DNA of 64,000 bases, taken from NCBI GenBank assembly GCA_922989275.2, contig OV277870.1, positions 38,808,356 through 38,872,355 on the forward strand, in the 5' to 3' direction. Below the pieces are notes generated by a model, which saw only the letters and a list, made by a program, of their open reading frames with translations, did no database searches and had not been told where the DNA came from. Position 1 is the first letter of the stretch. Every line of letters starts with the position of its first letter. Made by a program: the position numbers and the translations under genes. Shown one piece after another: positions 1-8,629 of the stretch. The DNA comes from Gari tellinella (lineage: Eukaryota > Mollusca > Bivalvia > Cardiida > Psammobiidae).

Positions 1-28
1 AGACTTAGTTAGAAACTGTCAGTGAAAT

Positions 29-450
29 TTAACCAGTTACCCCAAGGAAGAAAATATTTTCAATTTATACAGTCTTGAATATGCACAATAAGAAATATTA
101 TATTCTATACCCTAGCAGATGGTAGCTTCAGCCTTCTATAACACATTCAACCCTAGCGACGAGTTTACTCGTCTTTTACAAAGTTGAAACAATGTGCCTG
201 TGAGGATTACTCTTGTCCCATGCAAACAGTGTAGATCCTGATCAGAGGGCTCGTTAAGGAGTCTCCTGATCAGGGTCTACACTGTTTGTCTTTTTGAAAT
301 ATATTGTTTAAAATCAACCCTAAATAGTCAAAAATGGATTAAACTAATTTTGAAATTGGAATTGTCCATTAAAAGTTTCAGGGGTGAATGTGTTTAAGTG
401 GTCATCTGTCTTCAAAACTAGACACAGGCTATAATGGGGTAATGGGTTAA
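29..450 (-). mobile_element. Pal-B element interrupted by a Pal-A element
   Basis: TTAA-flanked ends pair TTAACCAGTTACCCC with GGGGTAATGGGTTAA. The usual central hairpin of Pal-B is interrupted by the Pal-A copy at 138-396. Confidence 0.75.
138..396 (+). mobile_element. Pal-A element nested in Pal-B
   Basis: Starts with CACATTCAACCCTAG and ends GGGGTGAATGTGTTTAA. Its hairpin (CAAACAGTGTAGATCCTGAT arm, GGGCTC tip) is at about 221-283. Confidence 0.75.
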
Positions 451-503
451 GACAATGTGACCTGTGTTAATTATGTTTCAAAAGTATGCACATGCTTTTG
501 TAG

Positions 504-631
504 CTCAAGGCAAGGATGAACCCGACAGTATGATGGGTGATGGTGAGATTTCAGAGCGTGTCAAAATACTGGCAGCAGGACTGAAAAGGGAGATAACTCG
601 ACTCATTACATTCTCAAATGATGATTTGCAG
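504..631 (+). CDS. internal exon of an unrecognised gene (penultimate exon)
   Basis: An open segment bounded by a pyrimidine-rich acceptor (CTTTTGTAG) and a GTAAAA donor. After two nucleotides of a split codon it reads QGKDEPDSMMGDGEISERVK and continues through an amphipathic, probably helical stretch ending SNDDLQ. It ends in phase 0, matching the next exon at 1467, so the two join without a frameshift. The reading frame stays open leftwards to 464, so an acceptor at 481-484 is also possible. The upstream exons lie beyond the window edge. I do not recognise the family. Acidic and helix-rich composition suggests a subunit of a larger complex, but that is only an inference. Confidence 0.6.
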
Positions 632-674
632 GTAAAACAAACTTAATTGGAATCTGCAAATATTTTTTTGTAGT

Positions 675-930
675 TATACAATGCTCCCTCTCTCCAGCTA
701 CAACCAATGGGAGATGAATATTGTGTTCGGAAGACATTGTTATAATAGGGATGGAATATTAATTCTCTCAGAGTACATTTGAAAACAGTTTGAACCCAGA
801 TCAGACACCGCATATGGCGCGTAACACAGAATCTGAACTGGGTCCTTTGTCGGTCGTCTTTATGTTTCTTCTGTCAAAATGTCCAATATGTAGCTTTTAT
901 TAACACAGCAAACAACAATTTTAAACTGAT
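675..930 (+). mobile_element. Pal-F element, degenerate, right end missing
   Basis: Begins with a CAATGCTCCCTCTC end similar to Pal-F and holds a decayed AAACAGTTTGAACCCAGATC hairpin at about 782-846. No right terminal repeat is visible. Confidence 0.5.
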
Positions 931-1067
931 CTACTTGCATGCAGTATGTTTAGGTTCTGGTACAAACAAAACTGATCAAAATCAAATCAAAATAGTGAAG
1001 GAGTACAATAACAATTAAAGGTTTCTTTATCCAAAGTAATCCAGAACCAGACCAGCCACTGTGTCTC

Positions 1068-1272
1068 TTAACCCATTACCTCTTTGTAGTTTTAAAGACA
1101 GGTGACCACTTAAAGCAGGTTTACTTTCAGCCTGCTTTAAGTTACCATCTGCTAGGATATGGAAAATATTTCTTATGCTGCATAATCATGACTGTTTAAA
1201 GTTGAGCTATTTTCCCCAGTTGAGGAATCAAATAAAGATGTAAAAAGGCATACCTATGCGGTAAAGGGTTAA
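1068..1272 (+). mobile_element. Pal-B element with most of its hairpin deleted
   Basis: TTAACCCATTACC to GTAAAGGGTTAA. Only the outer part of the hairpin remains (TTAAAGCAGG and CCTGCTTTAA), so the tip was lost. Confidence 0.75.
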
Positions 1273-1466
1273 TGATTATTGGCTACATTCTATTTTAATT
1301 GTTAGAGTTAACAGTATTTATAAAATTATAATACTTAGAAGAGTATTTATAATTGTGAGGTTTGGTATGAAAATATAGGTGTGATTTTGATCCACAGTCT
1401 GTCAATATAAAAAATATGTTCTTGTCAGATTACTTAAATGATTGTGATTTCTATTTTTGTATACAG

Positions 1467-1682
1467 GCGATGGTGGATATGAGTTCCACAAATCTGGCCC
1501 AACTACTAGGTGACACTGAAACCTATGCAAAATCAGTACAGGAAGCCTGCCAGCGCCATCTAGACGAGAGAACACAGACATCGGAAGCCATGCAGCTGCT
1601 GAAACTGTACCACAAAGCTCGGGAAGAGAGTCCATATCTGGAAGGAGATGACCCAAAGCGACAGAAACTTGCACATACTTAG
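1467..1682 (+). CDS. terminal coding exon of the same unrecognised gene
   Basis: It follows the acceptor TATTTTTGTATACAG and starts in phase 0, so it reads on directly from the exon ending at 631. It encodes 71 residues beginning AMVDMSSTNLAQLLGD and ending DPKRQKLAHT before a TAG stop. The composition is charged and helical (ETYAKSVQEACQRHLDERTQ region) with a basic C-terminus and no membrane segment. Codon use is unlike the AT-rich flanks. The 835-bp intron between the two exons holds Pal-F and Pal-B copies. The gene converges on CENP-S, which is transcribed from the other strand. I cannot name the function. Confidence 0.7.
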   Translation, partial: AMVDMSSTNLAQLLGDTETYAKSVQEACQRHLDERTQTSEAMQLLKLYHKAREESPYLEGDDPKRQKLAHT

Positions 1683-1906
1683 TTAAAGGAGAGTTACATC
1701 TGAAAATATGCAATTGAAATCTCAAATTGTCTTACACATTTATTTTTTTACACTTTCACTTTTCATATACATGTATATTATAGTTTTCCATATAATTCAG
1801 AAGCACACTTATATAATATGGCACAACCGTATAGATTATTTTGTCTTATATAATGTAAATGACTGCTAAGCATGCAAACATTCCAGAAATAGTGTGTTCA
1901 CTGTAA

Positions 1907-2021
1907 CTCTTTCAACACCATGGACCTGTTTATAATAAACTCATTACATTTACAAACAGTGTAGACCAAGATCAGTGGTCTCCTATAGGAGCCCTCTAGT
2001 CATGGTCAACACTGTTTGTCA
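1907..2021 (+). repeat. Pal-A2 fragment
   Basis: ACTCTTTCAACACCATGGAC start followed by an imperfect CAAACAGTGTAGACC hairpin with an AGGAGCCCTCT tip. The right half is absent. The rest of 1683-2353 shows only AT-rich 3' flank of the left gene. Confidence 0.55.
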
Positions 2022-2353
2022 ACCCAGAGCAGTATTTTTGATGATGTAACAGTGGGGTGGTATTGGTTAATGTCCAAAACACAACTACATGATGGTCTTG
2101 GACAGAAAAGTCATTTGCAATATTTAAAGACCTTTTTTCACCATAGTAAATTAATACATGTAATAAATTTATGTTTTAGTCTCTTTAGGTTTTTGTTTTC
2201 AAGACACTTTAAGAAGCAAATCAGTTTTTCTCTTTTGTTAACTGTCACTGTATTTCCACATGCATAATGTGTGTTGCCTTGAGCTTAGATTGTTTTGTAT
2301 AACACTTTAGTTCACACACTCGATACAGTGGAGAAGAGATTATTCGTTCTTGT

Positions 2354-2610
2354 TTAACGCATTACCCCATAGCCTGTTTCTAGTTTTGAGGACATGTGAT
2401 CTCTTTCTTAAAGCAGATTGAAAGTAAAGCAGAATGCACCTTAAGGCACATTTCCTTTACTTTCAATCTGTTTTGAACTACCATCCACTTGGATGTAGAA
2501 AATATTTCTTATGGTACATATTATTCATGACTATATAAAATGATTAAAATCAAACTATTTTCTTAAGTGGAGGAACAAATTAAAGGCGTATTTATGGAGA
2601 AAATGCACTG
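2354..2610 (+). mobile_element. Pal-B element
   Basis: TTAACGCATTACCCCATAG left end and the AAAGTAAAGCAGAATG hairpin. The right end is eroded near GGAGAAAATG. The following 600 bp show no recognisable feature. Confidence 0.7.
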
Positions 2611-3229
2611 ATTGTGTTGATAGTGTTTTATTAACAAGTTTTTAAGTGAAATATATAATAACGGTTACTGATTTTGAAGTCTATGTTGGTTCTCTGAACC
2701 ATTTTTTTTGTAAACATTTTTATAGCGTTTGGACTATTTTGTATATAAGGTTTATGTAGCCTAGCTCATCTGCATCTTCCAAAAATGTTAAGATTTATTG
2801 ATGAAGGAAAAAGCAATAGTTTAATGTAAATCACATTTGATGTGAATCAATTTTGTTGTCGCCACAAAAGTGTCAGTTTTTCCGCTCAGCGGCTCTGTTG
2901 TCAATATATTCGTTTGACTCACGTGAGATATACAGGGTAGACTGCCCTCTTGTTGGGTCTTTACATGATCAAAGTAACAATCACTTTGCTCAGCATGTTA
3001 TCTTACTTCAAACTGATTGTATATTCTTTAGAAATTTTCTTTAAGGACAAACGGCAACTTAATGGAGGACAAAAATATTGTATGATGTAGAAAAGTTTAG
3101 AGGAGATTTCTGCTTTACTATGATCCCATTCGGCAATAAAGCTTTGAATAGCACAAATCCAGTTTATAATTAAACCTTGAAACAATGACTATATTGGGAT
3201 ATTTATTTACCATGATGATGGATTGGTAA

Positions 3230-3290
3230 ATGACAAACAGGGCAGATCCTGATCAGAGCCCTCTGACTTGGATCTTCAGTTTGCATATAT
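3230..3290 (+). repeat. Pal-A hairpin remnant
   Basis: ACAAACAGGGCAGATCCTGA followed by a shortened GAGCCCTCTG return arm. No ends are visible. Confidence 0.45.
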
Positions 3291-3408
3291 AGGTCAATTT
3301 GACAAACACCCTTCAAATATCTCTGTTTGTATTTGTTGCAATTGTTCAATGACTGAATGAGTAAAGGACTAGAATTTTTTCTGATTGATGTATCACTCAA
3401 GTGAGGTA

Positions 3409-3689
3409 CAGTGGTAAATACGCTATTCCTACCCACTTTACACGTTTCTTACACGTTTATTATCCGTTTCGTTAAACACGTTTCCTAGCCGTTTCTTCCT
3501 CTCGAATAACGGCAATCATCAATAAGATCCAAAATCTCCGCGTAAAACGAAACACTGACGCACCAATCGCAACATCTCTGATATAATCGTTTATTAACGC
3601 GTTAAAATCGTTAGGCGTTAACCGTTCACTATGCGTTTCTTACACATAAATTAACGCGTAAATGTGTAGGAATAGCGTAATTAACACTG
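3409..3689 (+). mobile_element. Pal-K element with TA duplication
   Basis: A 281-bp element with ends CAGTGGTAAATACGCTATTC and a matching inverted right end (TAGGAATAGCG...ACACTG). TA dinucleotides lie at both edges (3407-3408, 3690-3691). The interior is rich in ACGCGTT and CGTTT words on both strands. No ORF. CAGTG ends with TA resemble pogo/Tigger-type MITEs. Confidence 0.8.
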
Positions 3690-3742
3690 TAGTACCGTTA
3701 TCATTGATTAACCTAAGACTATTGAATACTATAAAGCTTTAT

Positions 3743-3977
3743 TTAACTCTTTCACCACTGAACAATGTAATGGACGATTCCAATGTCCAAATTATAAAAG
3801 ATTTAGGGTTTGTTTCAACAATATATTGCAAAATGACAAACAGTGCAGAACCTGATCAGAGGGCTCCTGCAGGAGCCCTCTGATCAGGGTCTACATTGTT
3901 TGCATAGGGCAAGTGTATTATCAGCCGGTACACTGTTAATGACGAGTATATTCGTCACTAGGATTGAATGTGTTAAC
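3743..3977 (-). mobile_element. Pal-A element, complete
   Basis: TTAA at both edges. Internal hairpin at about 3839-3903 with perfect GGGCTCCTGCAGGAGCCC tip. Ends match TTAACTCTTTSAMCCC. Confidence 0.85.
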
Positions 3978-4093
3978 AACCAGCTTGAAACCTGAAGACA
4001 TGTGACTGGTAAACGCAGGATATAAATAATTAAAAAAGGTCGGATTTGAACCTTCTCTATGTTTGTTTATCATGCACAATTCTACCACATGTA

Positions 4094-4338
4094 CTAACTC
4101 TTTTCAACACCATGGACCTATTCCAAATATACTCATGGCACTTGCAAATAGAGTAGACACAGATCAGAGGGCTCCTATTGGAGCCCTCTGATCAGGGTCT
4201 ACACATTTTACTAATTTAGACCAGTATTTATTAAAACTACCCAGAATTCCAAGTAGACTGGTTCATGATTTGGCAATGTTAAAGAACCACAAGCAAACCT
4301 AATAACCCACAAGAGTTACTTGATGTTGAAAGAGTTAA
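4094..4338 (+). mobile_element. Pal-A2 element
   Basis: Ends ACTCTTTTCAACACCA and TGATGTTGAAAGAGTTAA differ from Pal-A, yet the centre holds the same GGGCTCC...GGAGCCC hairpin. An end swap relative to Pal-A. Confidence 0.7.
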
Positions 4339-4676
4339 GGTTGAGTATTCTTTCTATTTGACGTATCACTCAAATTGGGTAGAACTCCTATTATTGTCTA
4401 GTGACTGCTAAACAGGGGATATAAATAATGCAGAAAGCTCCTATTTGAGCCTTATCCATTATTGTTTATAGTGCACTACCCAACCACATGTATTTAATAC
4501 TGCACATGGGTTTTCAATGTGGTGGTTTAATACATTGTCGGCTCTAAATGTACAATCATGGTGACACACTGATAGGTCTTATCTGAGTCAAATCATTGAC
4601 ATGTACAGTATTAAGTATAATGTCTTCATACTCTTCATTACACACAACAAGATTATTTTCATTCCATAATTACTGT

Positions 4677-4927
4677 ATAACCCATTACCCCATGGCCCAT
4701 TTCTAGTTTTGAAGATAGGTGACCACTTAAAGCAAGTTGAAAGTAAAGCAGAATACGCCTTAAGGCGCATTCTGCTTTACTTTCAACCTGCTTTAAGCTA
4801 TCATCTGCTAGAATATAGAAAATATTTCTTTTGATTCTGATTTGTTACAGTATAAATTGGAACTATTTTCTTCAGTAGAGGAATAAATTTAAGGCGTAAA
4901 AAGGCCTATTTATGGGGTTATGGGTTA
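4677..4927 (+). mobile_element. Pal-B element, complete
   Basis: ACCCATTACCCCATGG to ATGGGGTTATGGGTTAA. Hairpin at about 4729-4796 with tip CGCCTTAAGGCG. Confidence 0.85.
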
Positions 4928-5363
4928 ATACTGAAAATAGGTATTCAGTGTGGTGTCTTAATACATTGTCGACTGTAAATGTACAATCATGTTGACACAC
5001 TGATAGGGCTTAGCGGAGTCCAATTATTGACATAGGTCTTCATTACACTCAAGAAGAGTATTCTCATTCCATAATTTCTGTGTTAAAGATATCCATTACA
5101 TTTGTCATGTTATTTTATGGCTATTATGATGCACATTGAGCCATATTTATACAAAACATATTTTTGCAGTTGCCATAATCATACATTTTTAAATAATTTT
5201 TGGAATAAAATTATTAAAAAAATTGCTCGGTCTTTCTTTACTAATTATACCTATGAATTATTAATAGCCCATTCACCTCAATCACCCCTACAGCTCCAGT
5301 TTCAAATTAGGTCTAGTCCATTTATGACTACATTGTATTTAGGATTGTTTTATGCAATATATA

Positions 5364-5575
5364 CAGTACAACCTCCCTATTATGACCACTAAATTGTATG
5401 AATTATTGGGTGTTTAAGACAGGTGACTGCTTAAAGCAAAATGACTTAAACAGAAAGCTCCTTTAGGAGCCTTCTGTTTTAAGTCATCTTGCATTAAGCT
5501 GTCACCTGTATTTTATATACTCCTTAAGCCTTCTTTTTAGTGGTCGTAATAGAGAGATTTAACTGTATTGCAAAA
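5364..5575 (+). mobile_element. Pal-E element with TA duplication
   Basis: CAGTACAACCTCCCTATTA left end; the right end is its inverted form. Edges are TA. Hairpin arm GCTTAAAGCA... with tip GCTCCTTTAGGAGC. Confidence 0.85.
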
Positions 5576-5665
5576 TGGCAAACAGATCCGATCATGAGCC
5601 TTCTGATCTGGATAACAAGCTAACATAGGACAAGTATACTCTTCTTTCGTACACTTTGTAAATTT
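5576..5665 (-). repeat. Pal-A fragment
   Basis: Decayed hairpin (GGCAAACAGATCCGATCA) followed by ATAGGACAAGTATACTC, which is Pal-A interior sequence. Confidence 0.45.
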
Positions 5666-5738
5666 TGAGAAATGTTGAACTTGAATAGGTCAACTCTATT
5701 TTGTTAGCAAGGCCAACAACAGTCGAGTCAAACTTGTG

Positions 5739-5842
5739 TTAGCTCATTGAACCCTAGCAGGTATACTCATCCTTCATAAACAGTGCATCTTTGAAGAGTA
5801 CATCTGTCCTATGCAACAGTGTAGACCCAGATCAGAGGGTTT
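5739..5842 (+). repeat. Pal-A left half, cut by a SINE
   Basis: TTAGCTCATTGAACCCTAG end, the pre-hairpin segment and the first hairpin arm are present. The second arm is missing where SINE sequence starts. Confidence 0.6.
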
Positions 5843-5998
5843 TGATTTTACGCTGCTTTCAACAGTATTTCAGTAATATCGAGACATCCAGCTAATTATA
5901 GGTGGAGGAAGACCCCAGAAGTCCTTTATGCACGATTTCATCACAAATCGGCAACTGGGTAGAATCACCGACCTTTCTGGTTGAGTTCCAGTAGGTAT
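5843..5998 (-). mobile_element. SINE 3' part (central domain), minus strand
   Basis: On the minus strand it contains CCGATTTGTGATG, GGTCTTCCTCCACC and AGCTGG words typical of the abundant molluscan tRNA-derived SINE. No tRNA head is present. Pal-K at 6002 abuts it. Confidence 0.65.
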
Positions 5999-6001
5999 GT
6001 A

Positions 6002-6289
6002 CAGTGGTAAATACGCTATTCCTACCCACTTACGCGTTTATTATCCATTTCGTAAACACGTTTCTTAGCCGTTTCTGTAGGCGCTTCTTTACGCGTTAAA
6101 GGAGCCCGGATGAAAGGGTCATCACTTAGCCGACGGACCCCTTAGCCGAGACTGCATTGGTATAATTGTTTATTAACGCGTTTCAACGTGTTTAAATCAT
6201 TTGGCGTTAACCGTTCGTTAACCGTTCACTATGCGTTTCTTACGCATAGATTAACGCGTAAATGGGTAGGAATAGCGCATTTACCGTTG
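6002..6289 (+). mobile_element. Pal-K element, second copy
   Basis: A 288-bp relative of 3409-3689 with the same CAGTGGTAAATACGCTATTC end and TA edges. It differs by a GC-rich interior segment (about 6090-6150). Confidence 0.8.
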
Positions 6290-6355
6290 TAGGACAAAAG
6301 TTAAGCAGAAAGTTCCTGTATAAGCTTTCTGCTTTAACAATCTATGTCCCGAATT
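6290..6355 (+). repeat. Pal-E-like hairpin remnant
   Basis: TTAAGCAGAAAGTTCCTGTA followed by its inverted return arm. No terminal repeats remain. Confidence 0.45.
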
Positions 6356-6464
6356 AACATGATTAAGCAGTGACACTCCTTAAAAGTGGCCAATTTACAC
6401 AAGTGTGTCTGTCAAAGCTAGGTCAGCAGTATGCCAACATAGCAGGTATCACAAGATTTTAACA

Positions 6465-6602
6465 TTAACTCTTGTGAGTTATTAGATTCCCATGTGGATC
6501 TCCTGTAGGAGCCCTCTGATCCGGGTCTAAACTGTTTGCCTAGGAACAGGTTCCCTGTTTGTCAATGACAAGTATACCTGTCACTAGAGTTAAATGTGTT
6601 AA
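6465..6602 (+). mobile_element. hybrid Pal-A2/Pal-A element
   Basis: The left end is A2-like (TTAACTCTTGTGAG). The right end is Pal-A-like (CACTAGAGTTAAATGTGTTAA region). TTAA at both edges. Half of the hairpin is retained. Confidence 0.55.
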
Positions 6603-6841
6603 GATCAATCTACAAACAACATTAAACTTGTATGTTTACAAATTTTATTCTTTTAACAAAACCGTAGGGAAGATAAAAGTATACAGGGAAAACAAGTAGG
6701 AAAAAGGTAGGATATTAGCAAATACAGATGTTCCACTTCTGCCCGCCTACTGCATATCAAAGTTAATGTACATGTGAGTCTCAAACTCTAACCTGTTTAC
6801 CCTTTAAATACACCCTAAAAGGGCTATTTATGCTGAATTCT

Positions 6842-7069
6842 TTGAACTCATTCACCCTAAAACTTTTAATGGACAACTATGTCTAGTCCATTTCTGACTA
6901 TTCAAGGTTGATTTTAACAACATATTTCAAATGTCAAACAGTGTGGGGTTAGTGTCTTAAAATGTATCTGATCAGGTTTCTACACTGTTTGCATGGGACA
7001 AGTATATTCCTCACAGGTGCACTGTTTGTAAATGATGAGTATACTTGTCACTAGGGTTGAATGTGTTAA
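6842..7069 (-). mobile_element. Pal-A element with damaged hairpin
   Basis: TTGAACTCATTCACCC to GGGTTGAATGTGTTAA. The hairpin has lost most of its tip. Confidence 0.7.
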
Positions 7070-7164
7070 ACTAGAAACTCCTGAACATGAAATATGTTAA
7101 AGACATTTCAAGTAACTTTCCTGATGGGATATCAAAAGTAAAGCAGAATACAGTATTACTACTT

Positions 7165-7625
7165 TTAAACCCCTTAGCCTGATTCTGGTTTTGAAGACAG
7201 GTTACCACTTAAAGCAGGTTGAAAGCATTCTGCTCTTTTTTAAGCCTACTTTAACTCTTTGAACCCTAGTCCCGCCTATAGGCGTGCTTTTCAAACAGTG
7301 TACATGTGAATAGTACACTTGTCCTATGCAAACAGTGAAGACCCTGATTAGAGGGCTCCGAAAGGAGCCCTCTGATCAGGGTCTTCACTGTTTGTCATAA
7401 TGCCAACATTGACAAAAACAACCCTTAAAAGTCAGAAATTGACTAGACTAAAATGGAAACTGGAATTGTCCATTTAAAGTTTCAGGGATGAAAGAGTTAA
7501 GCCTTAATCTGATAGGAAACTATTTCTTATGGTAACTACTCATGACTGTATAAAGTGGAACTGTTTTCTTCAGTGGAGGAATAAATTTTAGGTGTAAAAA
7601 GGTGTATTTATGGGATAATGGGTTT
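7165..7625 (+). mobile_element. Pal-B element split by Pal-A
   Basis: Left Pal-B part 7165-7254, right part 7497-7625. Removing the insert and one TTAA restores the normal Pal-B arm CCTACTTTAAGCC. Confidence 0.85.
7251..7500 (+). mobile_element. Pal-A element nested in Pal-B, TTAA duplication
   Basis: TTAA at 7251-7254 and 7497-7500. The hairpin tip GGGCTCCGAAAGGAGCCC is almost perfect. Uninterrupted Pal-B copies elsewhere act as empty sites and show that Pal-A duplicates exactly TTAA. Confidence 0.9.
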
Positions 7626-7787
7626 AGGAGTACTCTGCTTCGCTTTAAGTGTTAGCCTGTTTTCAGAACTAAAACTGGGCTAAGTGGAACATACCAAAAT
7701 GTCACAAGTTAAAATGTAGCTATGCTAATAACTCTTTGAAAGTTGAAACTCTCTTTCTCGTTTATGATCAGTATTTGTAATGATTTA

Positions 7788-8058
7788 AATCGCTTTAACA
7801 GTATTTCATTCATATTGCTGCGTCTAGCTAATTACAGATGGAGGGAGTTCCCCAGATAAGTCAGGATGACCTTTCTACACTATTTCAGACACAAAATCAG
7901 CAACTGCGTAAGACCAACTTTTTGAAAGCCAGCTGGAAGGTTTCCCCACAGGATCAATCTGATGTGCCCAGACCGGGATTTTCAAACTAACACCCGTGAA
8001 CGGCTAAGCGATTGGCTCTCACAGTGCCTGTAACCACTCGCCTACGAAGGCCCTCGAT
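7788..8058 (-). mobile_element. tRNA-derived SINE with central domain
   Basis: Read on the minus strand, the 5' end (about 8058-7970) resembles a tRNA: A-box-like GTAGGCGAGTGGTTA and a weak B box ending AATCCCGG. The central domain with CAGCTGGCTT and the CTCCATC region follow. Shorter relatives lie at 5843 and 10500. Confidence 0.7.
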
Positions 8059-8257
8059 GATGATTAGATCCAGAGTACAAGAAAAGGAACTGAGGTTCAT
8101 ATCTCAGCTAGTAAATCCAGTCATTACAAATGAAATGGGTCCCTTGATCTGATTTGTTTACAAAGGGTGGAATACTAGTCTTGTTTCCAGCCTCTAGAAT
8201 GAACACCTTGATAGTCAACAACTAATTTGCCAACCAGCAAGCAAACTGTTGAAAGTA

Positions 8258-8449
8258 CAGTCAAACTTCGATATCTCTAACTCGGTTAAATCGAACATAC
8301 CCGTATTTCAAAGTTAAAACGTGGCTTAGCCACGTTTTAACTTTAAAATACAGGTATGTTCAACTTAACTGAGCATGAAATAATGGAATTCATGTGCGAA
8401 CTATCGGATAGTTCGAGTTAAGCGAGTTTGAGATATCGAAGTTTGACTG
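8258..8449 (+). mobile_element. Pal-G element with TA duplication
   Basis: A 192-bp element with 20-bp perfect ends CAGTCAAACTTCGATATCTC and TA edges. The internal hairpin arm is GTTAAAACGTGGC. Pogo/Tigger-like ends. Confidence 0.85.
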
Positions 8450-8485
8450 TATGAGGTCATCATTTCGTTCTAGGTTGAATAGGAA

Positions 8486-8629
8486 TCAGTTTCTACTGTT
8501 TTCATCTACATCTATAGGCACTGAGGTCCCCTTGGCACCACTGTCCTTGGCCTTCCCTTTCTTTGTCTTTTTCTTCGTTTCAGCTTTTGAGGCACTGATC
8601 TGATCTTGCACACTGTTTATATACGCCAG
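8486..8629 (-). CDS. CENPS: CENPS exon 4 (C-terminal tail and stop)
   Basis: The minus-strand acceptor TTTTTACAG precedes LAYINSVQDQ. The exon ends DENSRN and TGA. It encodes residues 90-136: the end of the histone fold and a basic, disordered tail. Confidence 0.9.
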   Translation of the reverse strand: MAYINSVQDQISASKAETKKKTKKGKAKDSGAKGTSVPIDVDENSRN

